Shown here: positions 8,174 through 17,338 of the stretch, piece by piece
How positions within the stretch are numbered: the stretch's first letter is position 1
How the letters are laid out: each line of letters opens with the position of its first letter
Assembly (NCBI RefSeq): GCF_000826105.1
Contig: NZ_CCYK01000007.1
Location: 310,001-374,000 of the forward strand
From: Pseudomonas massiliensis
GTDB taxonomy: Bacteria; Pseudomonadota; Gammaproteobacteria; Pseudomonadales; Pseudomonadaceae
DNA length: 64,000 nt
Direction: 5' to 3'
Program-made: the position numbers and the translations under genes
The notes under the pieces: generated by a model
Databases searched by the model: none
What the model was told of the DNA's origin: nothing
The model's input: the letters and a program-made list of their open reading frames with translations, nothing else

Positions 8174-9184
8174 TCAGCGCTGGTGACGGATGCGTGGGTT
8201 GGCCAGGCCGTAGAGAATGTCTACGACGAAGTTGACCAGGATGATCAGGCAGGCGATCAGCAGGATGCCGTTCTGAACCACGGGATAGTCACGGGCGCCG
8301 ATGGCCTCGATCAGCCATTTGCCGATGCCCGGCCAGGAGAAGATGGTTTCCGTGAGCACGGCACCGGCCAGCAGGGTACCTACCTGCAGCCCGAACACGG
8401 TCAGCACCGGGATCAAGGCGTTGCGCAGGCCATGCACGAACACCACGCGAGCAGGGGAGAGCCCTTTGGCGCGAGCGGTGCGGATGTAGTCCTCGCGTAA
8501 CACTTCGAGCATCGAGGAGCGGGTCATGCGGGCGATCACCGCCAGCGGGATGGTACCCAGCACGATGGCCGGCAGGATCAGGTGGCGCAGGGCATCCATC
8601 CAGGCGCCTTCGTCTTCGCTGAACAGGGTATCGATGAGCATGAAGCCGGTTTTCGGCTCGATGTCGTAGAGCAGATCGATGCGCCCGGACACGGGCGTCC
8701 AGCCCAGTTGCACCGAAAAGAACATGATCAGGATCAGGCCCCACCAGAAAATGGGCATGGAATAACCGGCCAGGGAGATGCCCATCACGCCATGGTCGAA
8801 CAGGGAGCCGCGCCGCAGTGCCGCGATCACCCCGGCCAGCAGGCCCAGCACGCCGGCGAAGATGAGCGCGGCGATGGACAGCTCCAGGGTAGCGGGGAAC
8901 AGGGTGGTGAATTCGGTCCAGACGCTTTCACGGGTCCTCAGGGATTGGCCCAGGTCACCGTGCGCCAGTTGCGCGATGTAGTTGCCGTACTGCACATACA
9001 TCGGCTTGTTCAGCCCCAGGCGCTCCATGGCCTGGGCATGCATCTCGGGGTCGACCCGCCGTTCCCCCATCATCACTTCCACCGGATCGCCGGGGATGAG
9101 GCGTATCAACGCGAACGTCAGCAGGGTAATGCCGAAGAAGGTGGGAATCAGCAATCCCAATCGGCGGGCAATAAAGCTCAACAT
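8174..9184 (-). CDS. dppB: Dipeptide ABC transporter permease DppB
   Basis: 336 residues with an N-terminal helix at 9-29 and five further membrane segments. The EAA loop reads YIRTARAKGLSPARVVFVHG, and the protein ends with the typical ILYGLANPRIRH. It partners DppC. The gene follows dppA after a 106-bp spacer with a strong stem-loop, an arrangement that fits high expression of the binding protein and lower expression of the membrane parts. Confidence 0.96.
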   Translation of the reverse strand: MLSFIARRLGLLIPTFFGITLLTFALIRLIPGDPVEVMMGERRVDPEMHAQAMERLGLNKPMYVQYGNYIAQLAHGDLGQSLRTRESVWTEFTTLFPATLELSIAALIFAGVLGLLAGVIAALRRGSLFDHGVMGISLAGYSMPIFWWGLILIMFFSVQLGWTPVSGRIDLLYDIEPKTGFMLIDTLFSEDEGAWMDALRHLILPAIVLGTIPLAVIARMTRSSMLEVLREDYIRTARAKGLSPARVVFVHGLRNALIPVLTVFGLQVGTLLAGAVLTETIFSWPGIGKWLIEAIGARDYPVVQNGILLIACLIILVNFVVDILYGLANPRIRHQR

Positions 9185-9214
9185 TTCAGGGTCATACCTC
9201 GTCGGCCAGTACGG

Positions 9215-9248
9215 CCGAGGCGCAAGGGGGGTGGCCCTTGCGCCTCGG
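9215..9248 (-). other. Intercistronic stem-loop between dppA and dppB
   Basis: Perfect 14-bp arms CCGAGGCGCAAGGG (9215-9228) and CCCTTGCGCCTCGG (9235-9248) with a 6-base loop. There is no U-run, so it is more likely an mRNA processing/stability element than a full terminator. Confidence 0.75.
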
Positions 9249-9290
9249 AGCCCTCCGCTGGCCTGGATGAGGCCGCGGCGGGTCGGTTTT

Positions 9291-10886
9291 TTACTTCACC
9301 TGGGTTGTGGCGAAGTTGTTGTTGGTCATCGGGCTGATATGGAAGCCCTCGACAGTCTTGCGCATTGCCACGAACAGCTTGGGGTAGGCCAGGCTGATCC
9401 ACGGTTGGTCCTTGTGGAAGATTTCCTGGGCTCGCTCATAGAGCGCCGCCCGTTTGGCCGGTTCCGTTTCGGCCCGTGCCTGCGAAAGCAGGCTGTCGAA
9501 CGCCGGGTTGCACCAGCGCGCGGCGTTTTCGCCACTCTTGGCGGCGTCACAGCTCAGGTTCGGCGTGACGAAGTTGTCCGGGTCGCCGTTGTCGCCGGCC
9601 CAGCCATAGAACACCAGGTCGTGCTCGCCGAGCTTGGCGCGCTTGACCAGTTCGCCCCATTCCAGGGTGCGAATGTCTGTGTTCAGGCCCACCTTGGCCA
9701 GGTCCGCCTGCAACAGCTGGGCCGCCAGGGCCGGGTTGGGGTTGGTTACCCCACCGCCGTTTCGGATGAACACGGTGAAACGTGTGCCTTCGGGCACGCC
9801 GGCTTCCTTGAGCAGGGCCCGGGCCTTCTCCGCATCGTGGGGAAGGTTGGCGATTCTAGAGTTGAAACCAAGCAACGTCGATGGGTAAGGTCCTGTACCC
9901 ACGGTGGCGTTGCCTTCGCCGAACAGCGTCCTGACCAGGTTGTCCTTGTCCAGGGCCATGGCGATGGCCTGGCGTACCCGCGCGTCATCCAGGTACTTGT
10001 GGGTGGTGTTCATGGCCACATAGCTGACGATCAGGGCTTCCAGCTCGTCCACCCGCAGGTTCGGATCGGCCTTGAGCGCCGGGATGTCGTCCGGCTTGGG
10101 GTACACCGCCACCTGGCATTCATTGGCGCGCAGCTTCTGCAGGCGAACGTTGCTGTCGGTGGTAATCGCGAATACCAGCGGGTCCGCCGGGGGTTTGCCT
10201 TTGTAGTAGTCCGGGTTGGCCTTATACCGGATTTGCGCGTCCTTGTTGTAGCGCACAAGGATGAACGGTCCGGTGCCGATGGGTTTGCTGTTCAGTTCGC
10301 CGGTTTTGCCAGCCTTGAGCAACTGGTCGGCGTACTCGGCCGAGTAGATCGACGCGAAGCCCATGGCCAGGTCGCGCAGGAAAGGCCCTTCGGGCCGGGT
10401 GAGTTCGAAGGTGACGGTGTAGTCGTCCACCTTCTTCACGGCCTTGAGCAGGTCCTTGAAGCCCATGGCCTCGAAATAGGGGAAGCCCATGGGTGATTTG
10501 TCATGCCAGGGATGGGCCGGGTCCAGCTGGCGCTGGAAACTCCACAGCACGTCATCGGCATTGAAGTCCCGGGTGGGCGTGAAGTAATCGGTGGTCTGGA
10601 ATTTCACCCCTTTGCGCAGGTGGAAGGTGTAGGTCAGCCCGTTTTCGGAAATCTCCCAGCGCTCGGCCAGGCCAGGCTGGGTGTCGGTGCTGCCAGGGGT
10701 GAAGTCCACCAGGCGGTTGAAGACGGTTTCCGAAGCGGCGTCCGCGGTGGTGGCCGCGGTGTACTGGGCAATATCGAAGCCCTCCGGGCTGGCCTCGGTA
10801 CAGACTACCAAGGGTTTGGCGGCGGCCAGCGCGCTCAGGCTGAACAGAGCCGCGCCCAGGGCGACGCGCAAAGTATGGCTTTTCAT
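9291..10886 (-). CDS. dppA: Periplasmic dipeptide-binding protein DppA
   Basis: 531 residues. A Sec signal peptide covers about residues 1-23 and ends in LSALAAAKP. The remainder is a cluster C substrate-binding protein (SBP family 5), with the family signature around AERWEISENGLTYTFHLRKG. It captures di/oligopeptides in the periplasm for DppBCDF. Start ATG 10886 has AGAGG 7 bases upstream. By position it corresponds to the P. aeruginosa dppA4 locus (from memory). A second, related binding protein lies beyond the porin gene. Confidence 0.94.
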   Translation of the reverse strand: MKSHTLRVALGAALFSLSALAAAKPLVVCTEASPEGFDIAQYTAATTADAASETVFNRLVDFTPGSTDTQPGLAERWEISENGLTYTFHLRKGVKFQTTDYFTPTRDFNADDVLWSFQRQLDPAHPWHDKSPMGFPYFEAMGFKDLLKAVKKVDDYTVTFELTRPEGPFLRDLAMGFASIYSAEYADQLLKAGKTGELNSKPIGTGPFILVRYNKDAQIRYKANPDYYKGKPPADPLVFAITTDSNVRLQKLRANECQVAVYPKPDDIPALKADPNLRVDELEALIVSYVAMNTTHKYLDDARVRQAIAMALDKDNLVRTLFGEGNATVGTGPYPSTLLGFNSRIANLPHDAEKARALLKEAGVPEGTRFTVFIRNGGGVTNPNPALAAQLLQADLAKVGLNTDIRTLEWGELVKRAKLGEHDLVFYGWAGDNGDPDNFVTPNLSCDAAKSGENAARWCNPAFDSLLSQARAETEPAKRAALYERAQEIFHKDQPWISLAYPKLFVAMRKTVEGFHISPMTNNNFATTQVK

Positions 10887-10919
10887 GGAAGACCTCTGGT
10901 TTTCGATGGCAGCGTAGAC

Positions 10920-10951
10920 GGCGCGGGTGAGCCTTGTGAGCCCTCCGCGCC
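10920..10951 (-). other. Stem-loop between the porin gene and dppA
   Basis: Arms GGCGCGG (10920-10926) and CCGCGCC (10945-10951) enclose 18 bases. It lies in the 75-bp gap between the porin stop and the dppA start. Confidence 0.5.
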
Positions 10952-10961
10952 GCGCGTGCTG

Positions 10962-12344
10962 TTAGAGGATGTTGAACGGAACCGTGGTGACCACACGCAG
11001 CTCGTTCAGGCTGCCGTCAGCCTGGTTTTCGCTGGCGCGGTGGGTGGTGTAGGTGGCGCGTATGGTCGTGGCCTTGAGCGGGCCGCTCTGCACCGCATAG
11101 GAGGTGCCTACGCCGTATTCGTAGTGGTGTTCGCCGTCCATGTTGACGACATCGGTATAGCCGGTGCTGCGATAGTGGGTGCCGTCGATACCCCAGCCGC
11201 GGGCGCTGTAGAGGCTGAACTTCAAACCCGGTACGCCGTACTTGGCCATGTCCAGACCATAGGCGACCTGGAAGGATTTTTCATTGGGGCCGTTGAAGTC
11301 CGAAAGCAGCGAGTTGGCCAGGAAGATACCGTTGGTCTCGTGCAGGTAGTCGAAGTATTCGTTGCCGTCCACTTCCTGGTACGCCAGGGTCAGGCTGTGG
11401 GCGCCATGGGTGCCGGTGAAGCTCAGGCTGTAGGTGTTGTTGTCGATGTCGCCCAGCTTGCTGGCGCCTTCGTCCTTGGTCTTGTAGTAGTTCAGGCTGG
11501 TGGTCAGGGCTACCAGGTCGGCGTCGCCCAGCTCGTGGGTCAAGCCCAGGTAGTACTGGTTCCACAGGTCTTCGGCCTGAGTGGCGTAGAGGCTCGCTTC
11601 CAGGCTCTGGAAGGGCTTGTAGACCGCGCCCAGGGTGTTGACGTGGTCGGCGCTGACGCCCCGATTGCCGTATTCGCTGACGAAGCGGGTCAGGCTCTGC
11701 TCGGTACGGGGGGATACCCGGTCGAAGGTGCCGGCATCGAGGGTCAGGTTGGTGAACTCGGCGCTGTGTATCGCCACCCCTTCGAAGCTGGAGGGCAGGG
11801 CGCGGTTACCGATGGTGGCGACCATGGGGGTATTGAGGTTCTGGCGGCCGGCGGTAAGCACGGTATTGGAATAGCGGGCCTTGAGGTTGCCCAGGCCCAG
11901 CTTGCTCCACTGTTCCACGGCATCGCCATCATGGTCGGCCAGGGTCCGGTTGCCGCCGCCGGCGATTCGTCCGCGGCCCTGTTCCAGGGCGATCTCGTTG
12001 TAAAGCGCGCCCTCTACCGCGAAGCCGACGGTGCCTTGGGTGAAGCCGGAGGTGTAGTTGAGGATGGTGCCCTGGGTCCAGGTGTCCCGGCTGCTGGTGT
12101 GTTCGCGGCTACCGTCACCCTTCTGGAAGGTAAGGCCGCCGCCGCGCTTCCATTTTTCCTTGGCGAAGAAGTTGCGCGTGGTGCCGGACAGGGATTGCCC
12201 TTCGATGAAGCCGGTGGCCTCGCTTTGGGCACTGGTACCTTTGACCTCCAGCGGAACGAACGCCTGGCTGGCCGGCTCGGCCACGGCGAAAGTACTGACG
12301 CCTGCGATGGCAAGGGCGAGCAAACTCTGTTTTGCGGGTTTCAT
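10962..12344 (-). CDS. opdP: OprD-family outer-membrane porin, probably peptide-specific
   Basis: 460 residues. A signal peptide covers about 1-22 (ending FAVAEP), followed by an OprD-type 18-strand barrel: alternating aromatic/polar strands, the SGTTRNFFAKEKW start typical of the family, and short extracellular loops. OprD proteins admit small solutes such as basic amino acids or dipeptides through the outer membrane. Its place between two peptide-binding-protein genes and dppBCDF matches the P. aeruginosa opdP locus and suggests peptide entry; the symbol rests on synteny only. Start ATG 12344 has AGGAG about 11 bases upstream. Longer in-frame extensions lack a signal peptide. Confidence 0.88.
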   Translation of the reverse strand: MKPAKQSLLALAIAGVSTFAVAEPASQAFVPLEVKGTSAQSEATGFIEGQSLSGTTRNFFAKEKWKRGGGLTFQKGDGSREHTSSRDTWTQGTILNYTSGFTQGTVGFAVEGALYNEIALEQGRGRIAGGGNRTLADHDGDAVEQWSKLGLGNLKARYSNTVLTAGRQNLNTPMVATIGNRALPSSFEGVAIHSAEFTNLTLDAGTFDRVSPRTEQSLTRFVSEYGNRGVSADHVNTLGAVYKPFQSLEASLYATQAEDLWNQYYLGLTHELGDADLVALTTSLNYYKTKDEGASKLGDIDNNTYSLSFTGTHGAHSLTLAYQEVDGNEYFDYLHETNGIFLANSLLSDFNGPNEKSFQVAYGLDMAKYGVPGLKFSLYSARGWGIDGTHYRSTGYTDVVNMDGEHHYEYGVGTSYAVQSGPLKATTIRATYTTHRASENQADGSLNELRVVTTVPFNIL

Positions 12345-12678
12345 AAAAATGGTAGCTCCTGACTGCTTGTTGCCGGTTGCCGAGGCCCCGGTAGTTTTTC
12401 TATTGATACAGCTGATAAGCCTTGAACACTGCCGAAGTGCTGTGCCGGCATCTTCGGTCAAGCCGTGTCAAAACTTCTTCATCGCTCTTTCTTGTAAGGA
12501 AAGAGGCACCCGCCCGGCCAAATCGGACAGGCAGGCACGCGACCGACCATAAAGACGGACGTGTTCGGGATAAACAGGAAGTTTCCGAGGGAGCTGTGAG
12601 AAGTTTCTGAAAACTTCGCGCGCCTACGACCCAGGCACCGTCGGCCTCTAGCGGGCCGTGGCGGTGCCTGGAATCAAC
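12345..12678. other. Non-coding stretch between the porin and the second binding protein
   Basis: 334 bases. The right end carries the stem-loop at 12631-12671. An imperfect palindrome GAAGTTTCTGAAAACTTC lies at 12600-12617, a possible regulator site or a small hairpin. The rest is the leader of the porin gene; I see no convincing promoter and no coding frame. Confidence 0.5.
12631..12671 (-). terminator. Stem-loop after the second peptide-binding protein gene
   Basis: Perfect 10-bp arms CCAGGCACCG (12631-12640) and CGGTGCCTGG (12662-12671), with an inner CGGCC/GGCCG pair (12642-12646, 12654-12658). It is just downstream of the stop on the minus strand. No U-run follows, so a stability or attenuating role is as likely as termination. 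Confidence 0.55.
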
Positions 12679-14280
12679 TCAGTTCTTGATGCCTACTCCG
12701 TAGAAGGAGTTGAGACCAAACGGGCTGATCTTGAAATCGTCCACTTTGGCGCTCATGGGCTGGTACACCGTCGAGTGAGCGATGGGGGTCATCGCTACTT
12801 GCTGTTTGAGCAGTTGTTGCGCCTGCTTGTACAGTTCGGTGCGTTTGTCTTGATCGACGGTGGCCTTGGCGCCCTTGATCAACTTTTCGTAGTCCTGGTT
12901 GCAGAACTTGCCGAAGTTGTTGCCGTTGACCGCGTCACAGCTGAAAAGGGTGCCGAGCCAGTTGTCCGGGTCACCGTTGTCGCCGCTCCAGCCGATCAGC
13001 ATGGCGTCGGTTTCACCATTCTTGGCGCGCTTGATGTACTCGCCCCATTCGTAGCTGACGATCTTGGCGTTGATGCCGATCTTCTTCCAGTCGCTTTGCA
13101 GCAGCTCGGCCATCAGCTTGGCGTTGGGGTTGTACGGACGCTGCACGGGCATGGCCCACAGCTGGATCTCGGTGCCTTCGGGAACGCCGGCTTCCTTGAG
13201 CAGAGCCTTGGCCTTTTCCGGGTTGTAGCCGGCATCCTTGATGGTGGTGTCGTAGGACCATTGGGTCGGCGGCATGGCGTTCACCGCCTCCTGGCCCGCG
13301 CCCTGGTACACCGCTTCGAGGATATGCTTCTTGTCCACCGCCATGTCCAGCGCCTGGCGGACCTTGAGGTTATCCAGCGGCTTATGGGTCACGTTATAGG
13401 AGATGTAGCCCAGGTTGAAGCCGGCCTGGTCAGGCATCTTCAGGTTCTTGTCGCTCTTGAGCGGCTGGATGTCCGCCGGGCGAGGGTAGGCCGTGACCTG
13501 GCATTCGTTCTTCTTGAGCTTCTGCGCGCGCACCGAGGCGTCGGTGGTGATGGCGAAGATGAGGTTGTCCAGCTTGACGTCTTCAGGCTTCCAGTAGTCC
13601 TTGTTGCCCTTGAAGCGGATCTGGGCGTCTTTCTGGTAGCGACTGAACACGAACGGGCCGGTGCCGATCGGCTGTTGGTTGATCAGCTCGGGCTTGCCTT
13701 CCTTGAGCAGCTTGTCGGCGTACTCGGCCGACTGGATGGAGGCGAAGCTCATGGCCAGGTTCTGGATGAAGGCCGCGTCCACTTCCTTGAGAGTGAAGCG
13801 AACCGTGGCGTCGTCCAGCTTCTCGACCTTGGTGATGTTCGCGTCCATGCCCATGTCGGTGAAGTACGGGAACTCGGTGGGGTACGCCTTGCGGAACGGC
13901 ATGTCCTTGTCGAGCATGCGGTTGAAGGTGAAGAGCACGTCGTCCGCGTTGAAGTCACGGGTAGGCTTGAAGTAATCGGTGGTGTGGAACTTCACGCCCG
14001 GGCGCAGGTGGAACGTGTAGGTCAAGTTGTCGGGGGACACATCCCAACGGGTGGCCAGGCCAGGCTGGACCTGGGTGCCGCCGCGCTCGAACTGGGTCAA
14101 GCGGTTGAAAACGGTCTCGGCGGAAGCGTCGAAATCCGTACCGGTGGTGTATTGGCCTGGGTCGAAGCCAGCCGGGCTCCCTTCCGAGCAAAACACCAGG
14201 TTCGAAGCGGCTTGGCTCAGCGGAGTGACGGCGAGCAGACCTGCACCGACCAGGAACGGAATGACTGCGTGTTTGAGCAT
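12679..14280 (-). CDS. dppA: Second periplasmic peptide-binding protein
   Basis: 533 residues, a DppA paralogue of the gene at 9291: signal peptide 1-25 ending PLSQAAS, SBP family 5 fold, and the same internal landmarks (TTDYFKPTRDFNADDVLF and WSGDNGDPDNW). The start is ATG 14280 with GAGG upstream; the frame extends a further 48 codons but these are not signal-like. In P. aeruginosa several such binding proteins with different peptide preferences feed one DppBCDF permease, and this one sits where dppA3 lies there. It is the first gene of the cluster. Confidence 0.93.
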   Translation of the reverse strand: MLKHAVIPFLVGAGLLAVTPLSQAASNLVFCSEGSPAGFDPGQYTTGTDFDASAETVFNRLTQFERGGTQVQPGLATRWDVSPDNLTYTFHLRPGVKFHTTDYFKPTRDFNADDVLFTFNRMLDKDMPFRKAYPTEFPYFTDMGMDANITKVEKLDDATVRFTLKEVDAAFIQNLAMSFASIQSAEYADKLLKEGKPELINQQPIGTGPFVFSRYQKDAQIRFKGNKDYWKPEDVKLDNLIFAITTDASVRAQKLKKNECQVTAYPRPADIQPLKSDKNLKMPDQAGFNLGYISYNVTHKPLDNLKVRQALDMAVDKKHILEAVYQGAGQEAVNAMPPTQWSYDTTIKDAGYNPEKAKALLKEAGVPEGTEIQLWAMPVQRPYNPNAKLMAELLQSDWKKIGINAKIVSYEWGEYIKRAKNGETDAMLIGWSGDNGDPDNWLGTLFSCDAVNGNNFGKFCNQDYEKLIKGAKATVDQDKRTELYKQAQQLLKQQVAMTPIAHSTVYQPMSAKVDDFKISPFGLNSFYGVGIKN

Positions 14281-14502
14281 GGGGGCCTCATTGTTGTGCT
14301 TTTTTCGAAAGAGGACGGCCTCGTGAGCCTTCCTGCGGATACTTATGCAGGGCCCATACCGAATGCAATGCCAAAGGGTCAGAAGGTTCCGAAATTGCTG
14401 TACGAACGTACTCGAATGTCGCATGGATGTAAATTTCGGGCGAATTAACCATTCAGGCCATCACTTTCCCTAAGGTTTCGCCATTAAGATTGATGGCGGA
14501 AA

Positions 14503-14536
14503 GCCGCCAATGCGCGTTCCTGGTGCGCAATGGCGG
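14503..14536 (-). terminator. Stem-loop after the SIMPL-domain gene
   Basis: 13-base arms GCCGCCAATGCGC (14503-14515) and GCGCAATGGCGGC (14524-14536) pair with one mismatch. A second small hairpin CGCCAT/ATGGCG follows at 14479-14498. Only TTTCC follows the first stem on the transcribed strand, so efficiency is uncertain. Confidence 0.6.
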
Positions 14537-14547
14537 CCTTCGGATCA

Positions 14548-15249
14548 TCAGTCTTGCAGTTCGATGGTGCCGTCGGCGCTGACGGTCACCTCGGTGGTAC
14601 CGGCTTCCACATCCGCCGTCACCGCTTCAGCCCGTGCCGCTTTCATCATCATGGGGGCACGCAGGTAAGGTTGCGGAACCGAGTTGCTGTTGAGGGTCAG
14701 GTTGACGACCTTGTAGCCCTTGGCTCCCATTGCCTGGCGGGCAATGTCCGCGCGTGCCTTGAAGGCGGCGATGGCATCCTTGATCAAGGCATCCTCGCTC
14801 TGCTGGCGAGTGGCCGTGGCGATGCTGAAGTCCATGCCCCCGAGCTTCAGACTCTGCTGAAGCTCGCCGGTAAGGCGGGCGAGGGCGGCGAAGTCCTGGC
14901 TTTCCAGGCGCAACTCGCCGCGCTCTCGCCAGCCGGTGATGCCCTGGCCTTTTTCGTCGTAGACCGGGCTGCTGTTGCGGCTGCCTTGACGTACGCTCAC
15001 GCCTTTGGCCTGGCGTGCCTTGGCCAGGGCCTCGTTCAGGCTTGCGGTCACCGTTTCGGCCAGGCGGGCCGGGTCCTTGTCCTCGGCTTCGCTATACAGC
15101 GTCACGCTCATCAGGTCGCGGGCCACCTCACGGCTCGCCTCGGCGTGGAGGGACACCTGGTTGTAGCGCGGTGTGGCGTCGGCCAGTGCGCCAGCGCTGA
15201 GCAGGGCAGTAGTGCTGAAGAGTGCGCAAAGGCCAAGGGTGCGTATCAT
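14548..15249 (-). CDS. SIMPL-domain (DUF541) periplasmic protein
   Basis: 233 residues with a cleavable signal peptide (1-23, ending AGALAD), then a SIMPL/DUF541 domain containing TVTASLNEALAKARQAKGV and a C-terminal TEVTVSADGTIEL strand. Family members form periplasmic or surface oligomers; their function is poorly defined and has been linked to oxidative-stress resistance in some bacteria. It is divergent from roxS, as at the P. aeruginosa roxSR locus as I recall it. Confidence 0.88.
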   Translation of the reverse strand: MIRTLGLCALFSTTALLSAGALADATPRYNQVSLHAEASREVARDLMSVTLYSEAEDKDPARLAETVTASLNEALAKARQAKGVSVRQGSRNSSPVYDEKGQGITGWRERGELRLESQDFAALARLTGELQQSLKLGGMDFSIATATRQQSEDALIKDAIAAFKARADIARQAMGAKGYKVVNLTLNSNSVPQPYLRAPMMMKAARAEAVTADVEAGTTEVTVSADGTIELQD

Positions 15250-15444
15250 GATTTACTCCTTTATCAAGGTTGCGAGTAGGACCGGCTGCCAGGAGTCACG
15301 GTTCCAGCGCAGCAGGCGGCCCTCTCGCTGTGGTGCTTTGCCGCAGCGCTGCCAGGGCGCCGGGGAGGTCGTTATACTCCGGCGGATCTTTTTCCGCTGC
15401 CCGGGAAATGTTTTGCAAGACAAACGCCTTTGCCAGGAACCGTC

Positions 15445-16707
15445 ATGCCCACCGCCGCTCCGCCGCTTTCCGCCTCTCGCCAGAACCTCTGGCGTCTCAC
15501 TCTCGTACGTATACTGGTGCTGGCGGCCCAGGCCGGCTCGGTGGGGTTCGCCTACCTGACGCACCTGTTGCCCTTGCCATGGTGGCAACTGGCGCTGACC
15601 CTGGCATGCTCGGCGGTGCTCTGCGCCCTGACCGCGGTGCGCCTGCATTGGCGGCTGCCGGTCACGGAGCTGGAGTATGCCTTGCAGCTGGGATGCGATT
15701 TATTGATCCACAGCGCCTTGCTGTATTACTCCGGCGGTAGTACCAACCCCTTCGTGTCCTACTACCTGGTGCCGCTGACCATCGCCGCGGTGACCTTGCC
15801 CTGGTTGTATTCATTGATCCTTTCCGGGCTGGCCCTGGCGAGCTACACCTTGTTGCTGGTGCGCTTCTATCCTCTGGAAACCTACCCGGCGGCCCGGGAA
15901 AACATGCAGATCTACGGCATGTGGCTCAGTTTTGCCTTGGCGGCGGCGGTGATCACCTTTTTCGCCGCGCGCATGGCCGAGGAATTGCGCCGCCAGCAGG
16001 AATGGCGCGCGCAACGACGAGAGGAGGGCCTGCGTGACCAACAGTTGCTGGCCGTGGCCACCCAGGCCGCGGGCGCCGCTCATGAATTGGGTACACCCCT
16101 GGCGACCATGAGCGTGTTGCTCAAGGAAATGCGGCAGGACCATGCGGACCCGATGCTGCAGGAAGACCTTCAGGTACTGCAGGACCAGGTCCAGCTCTGC
16201 AAGCAGACCTTGCAGCAATTGGTACGCGCCGCGGAAGCCAACCGCCGCCAGGATGTCGTGGACCAGGAGGTCACCGCCTGGCTGGACGAGGCCTTGAACC
16301 GCTGGCACCTGATGCGTCCGGAGGCCAGCTACCGTCTGCAGCGTGGCGGCAATGGCAGCGTGCCTCGGCTGGCGCCGCCGGCGGACCTTACTCAGGCCCT
16401 GCTCAACCTGCTCAACAATGCGGCCGATGCCTGCCCGGACAACCTGGAAGTGCGCCTGGAGTGGGACGATGAAAACATCTTCATCAGGATTCGCGACCAT
16501 GGGCCGGGTGTACCTCTGGCCATTGCCGAGCAAATCGGTAAACCTTTCTTTACCACCAAGGGCAAGGGCTTCGGCCTTGGCCTGTTCCTGAGCAAGGCCA
16601 GCGTAACCCGCGCTGGCGGCTCGGTGAGACTCTATAGTCATGAGGATGGCGGCACGCTCACGGAGCTGCGCCTTCCCCGTGACGCCCGAGGAGAGACAGA
16701 TGACTGA
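15445..16707 (+). CDS. roxS: Redox sensor histidine kinase RoxS (RegB/PrrB family)
   Basis: 420 residues. About six membrane helices fill 15-178. The ubiquinone-sensing signature GGSTNPF is at 97-103. The H-box AAHELGTPLATM carries phospho-His H213, and N, F and G boxes follow (LLNLLNNAADAC, KPFFTTKGKGFGLGLF). RegB-type kinases read the redox state of the quinone pool; in Pseudomonas RoxSR controls cyanide-insensitive and other terminal oxidases. I chose ATG 15445, with AGGAA upstream, over the TTG at 15430. It overlaps roxR by 8 bases. Confidence 0.94.
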   Translation: MPTAAPPLSASRQNLWRLTLVRILVLAAQAGSVGFAYLTHLLPLPWWQLALTLACSAVLCALTAVRLHWRLPVTELEYALQLGCDLLIHSALLYYSGGSTNPFVSYYLVPLTIAAVTLPWLYSLILSGLALASYTLLLVRFYPLETYPAARENMQIYGMWLSFALAAAVITFFAARMAEELRRQQEWRAQRREEGLRDQQLLAVATQAAGAAHELGTPLATMSVLLKEMRQDHADPMLQEDLQVLQDQVQLCKQTLQQLVRAAEANRRQDVVDQEVTAWLDEALNRWHLMRPEASYRLQRGGNGSVPRLAPPADLTQALLNLLNNAADACPDNLEVRLEWDDENIFIRIRDHGPGVPLAIAEQIGKPFFTTKGKGFGLGLFLSKASVTRAGGSVRLYSHEDGGTLTELRLPRDARGETDD

Positions 16708-17263
16708 TACAAACCAGGCCGCGGATGGCGAAGAGCTGCCGCATTTGCTGCTGGTCGATGACGACGCCACCTTCACCCGTGTGATGGCACGCGCCATGGG
16801 CCGTCGTGGCTTTCGCGTCAGTACCGCCGGGTCCGCCGAGGAAGGCCTGGCCCTTGCCCGCCAGGACGTGCCCGACTACGCCGTGCTGGACCTGAAGATG
16901 GAAGGGGACTCGGGCTTGGTGCTGTTGCCCAGGCTGTTGGAGCTGGACGCGGAAATGCGGGTGCTGATCCTTACCGGGTATTCCAGCATTGCCACCGCCG
17001 TGGAGGCGATCAAGCGCGGCGCCTGTAATTATCTTTGCAAGCCGGCCGATGCCGACGACGTACTGACGGCCTTGCTTTCCGAGCATGCCGACCTGGACTC
17101 GCTGGTGCCGGACAACCCGATGTCGGTGGATCGCCTCCAGTGGGAGCATATCCAGCGGGTGCTGGCCGAGCACGAAGGCAATATCTCCGCCACCGCTCGC
17201 GCATTGGGCATGCACCGGCGTACCTTGCAGCGCAAGCTGCAAAAGCGGCCTGTGCGCCGTTGA
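16700..17263 (+). CDS. roxR: Response regulator RoxR (RegA/PrrA/ActR family)
   Basis: 187 residues. The receiver domain has the acidic pocket D20-D22 and phospho-acceptor D64 in YAVLDLKMEGDSG. The C-terminal Fis-type helix-turn-helix (about 140-183, with NISATARALGMHRRTLQRKL) is nearly invariant in the RegA family. ATG 16700 overlaps the end of roxS and has GAGGAGAG upstream. Partner of RoxS in redox control of respiration. Confidence 0.95.
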   Translation: MTDTNQAADGEELPHLLLVDDDATFTRVMARAMGRRGFRVSTAGSAEEGLALARQDVPDYAVLDLKMEGDSGLVLLPRLLELDAEMRVLILTGYSSIATAVEAIKRGACNYLCKPADADDVLTALLSEHADLDSLVPDNPMSVDRLQWEHIQRVLAEHEGNISATARALGMHRRTLQRKLQKRPVRR

Positions 17264-17281
17264 GTCCCAGGATCACCTCTT

Positions 17282-17317
17282 CGCCCGCCAGCCACCTGAA
17301 GCCAGGCGTGGCGGGCG
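17282..17317. repeat. Single REP-like hairpin
   Basis: Arms CGCCCGCCA (17282-17290) and TGGCGGGCG (17309-17317), followed by CTCCTACG, the tail seen in other REP-like elements of this window. It sits in the 75-bp gap after roxR and may end that transcript. Confidence 0.55.
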
Positions 17318-17338
17318 CTCCTACGCTTTGAGCCAACT

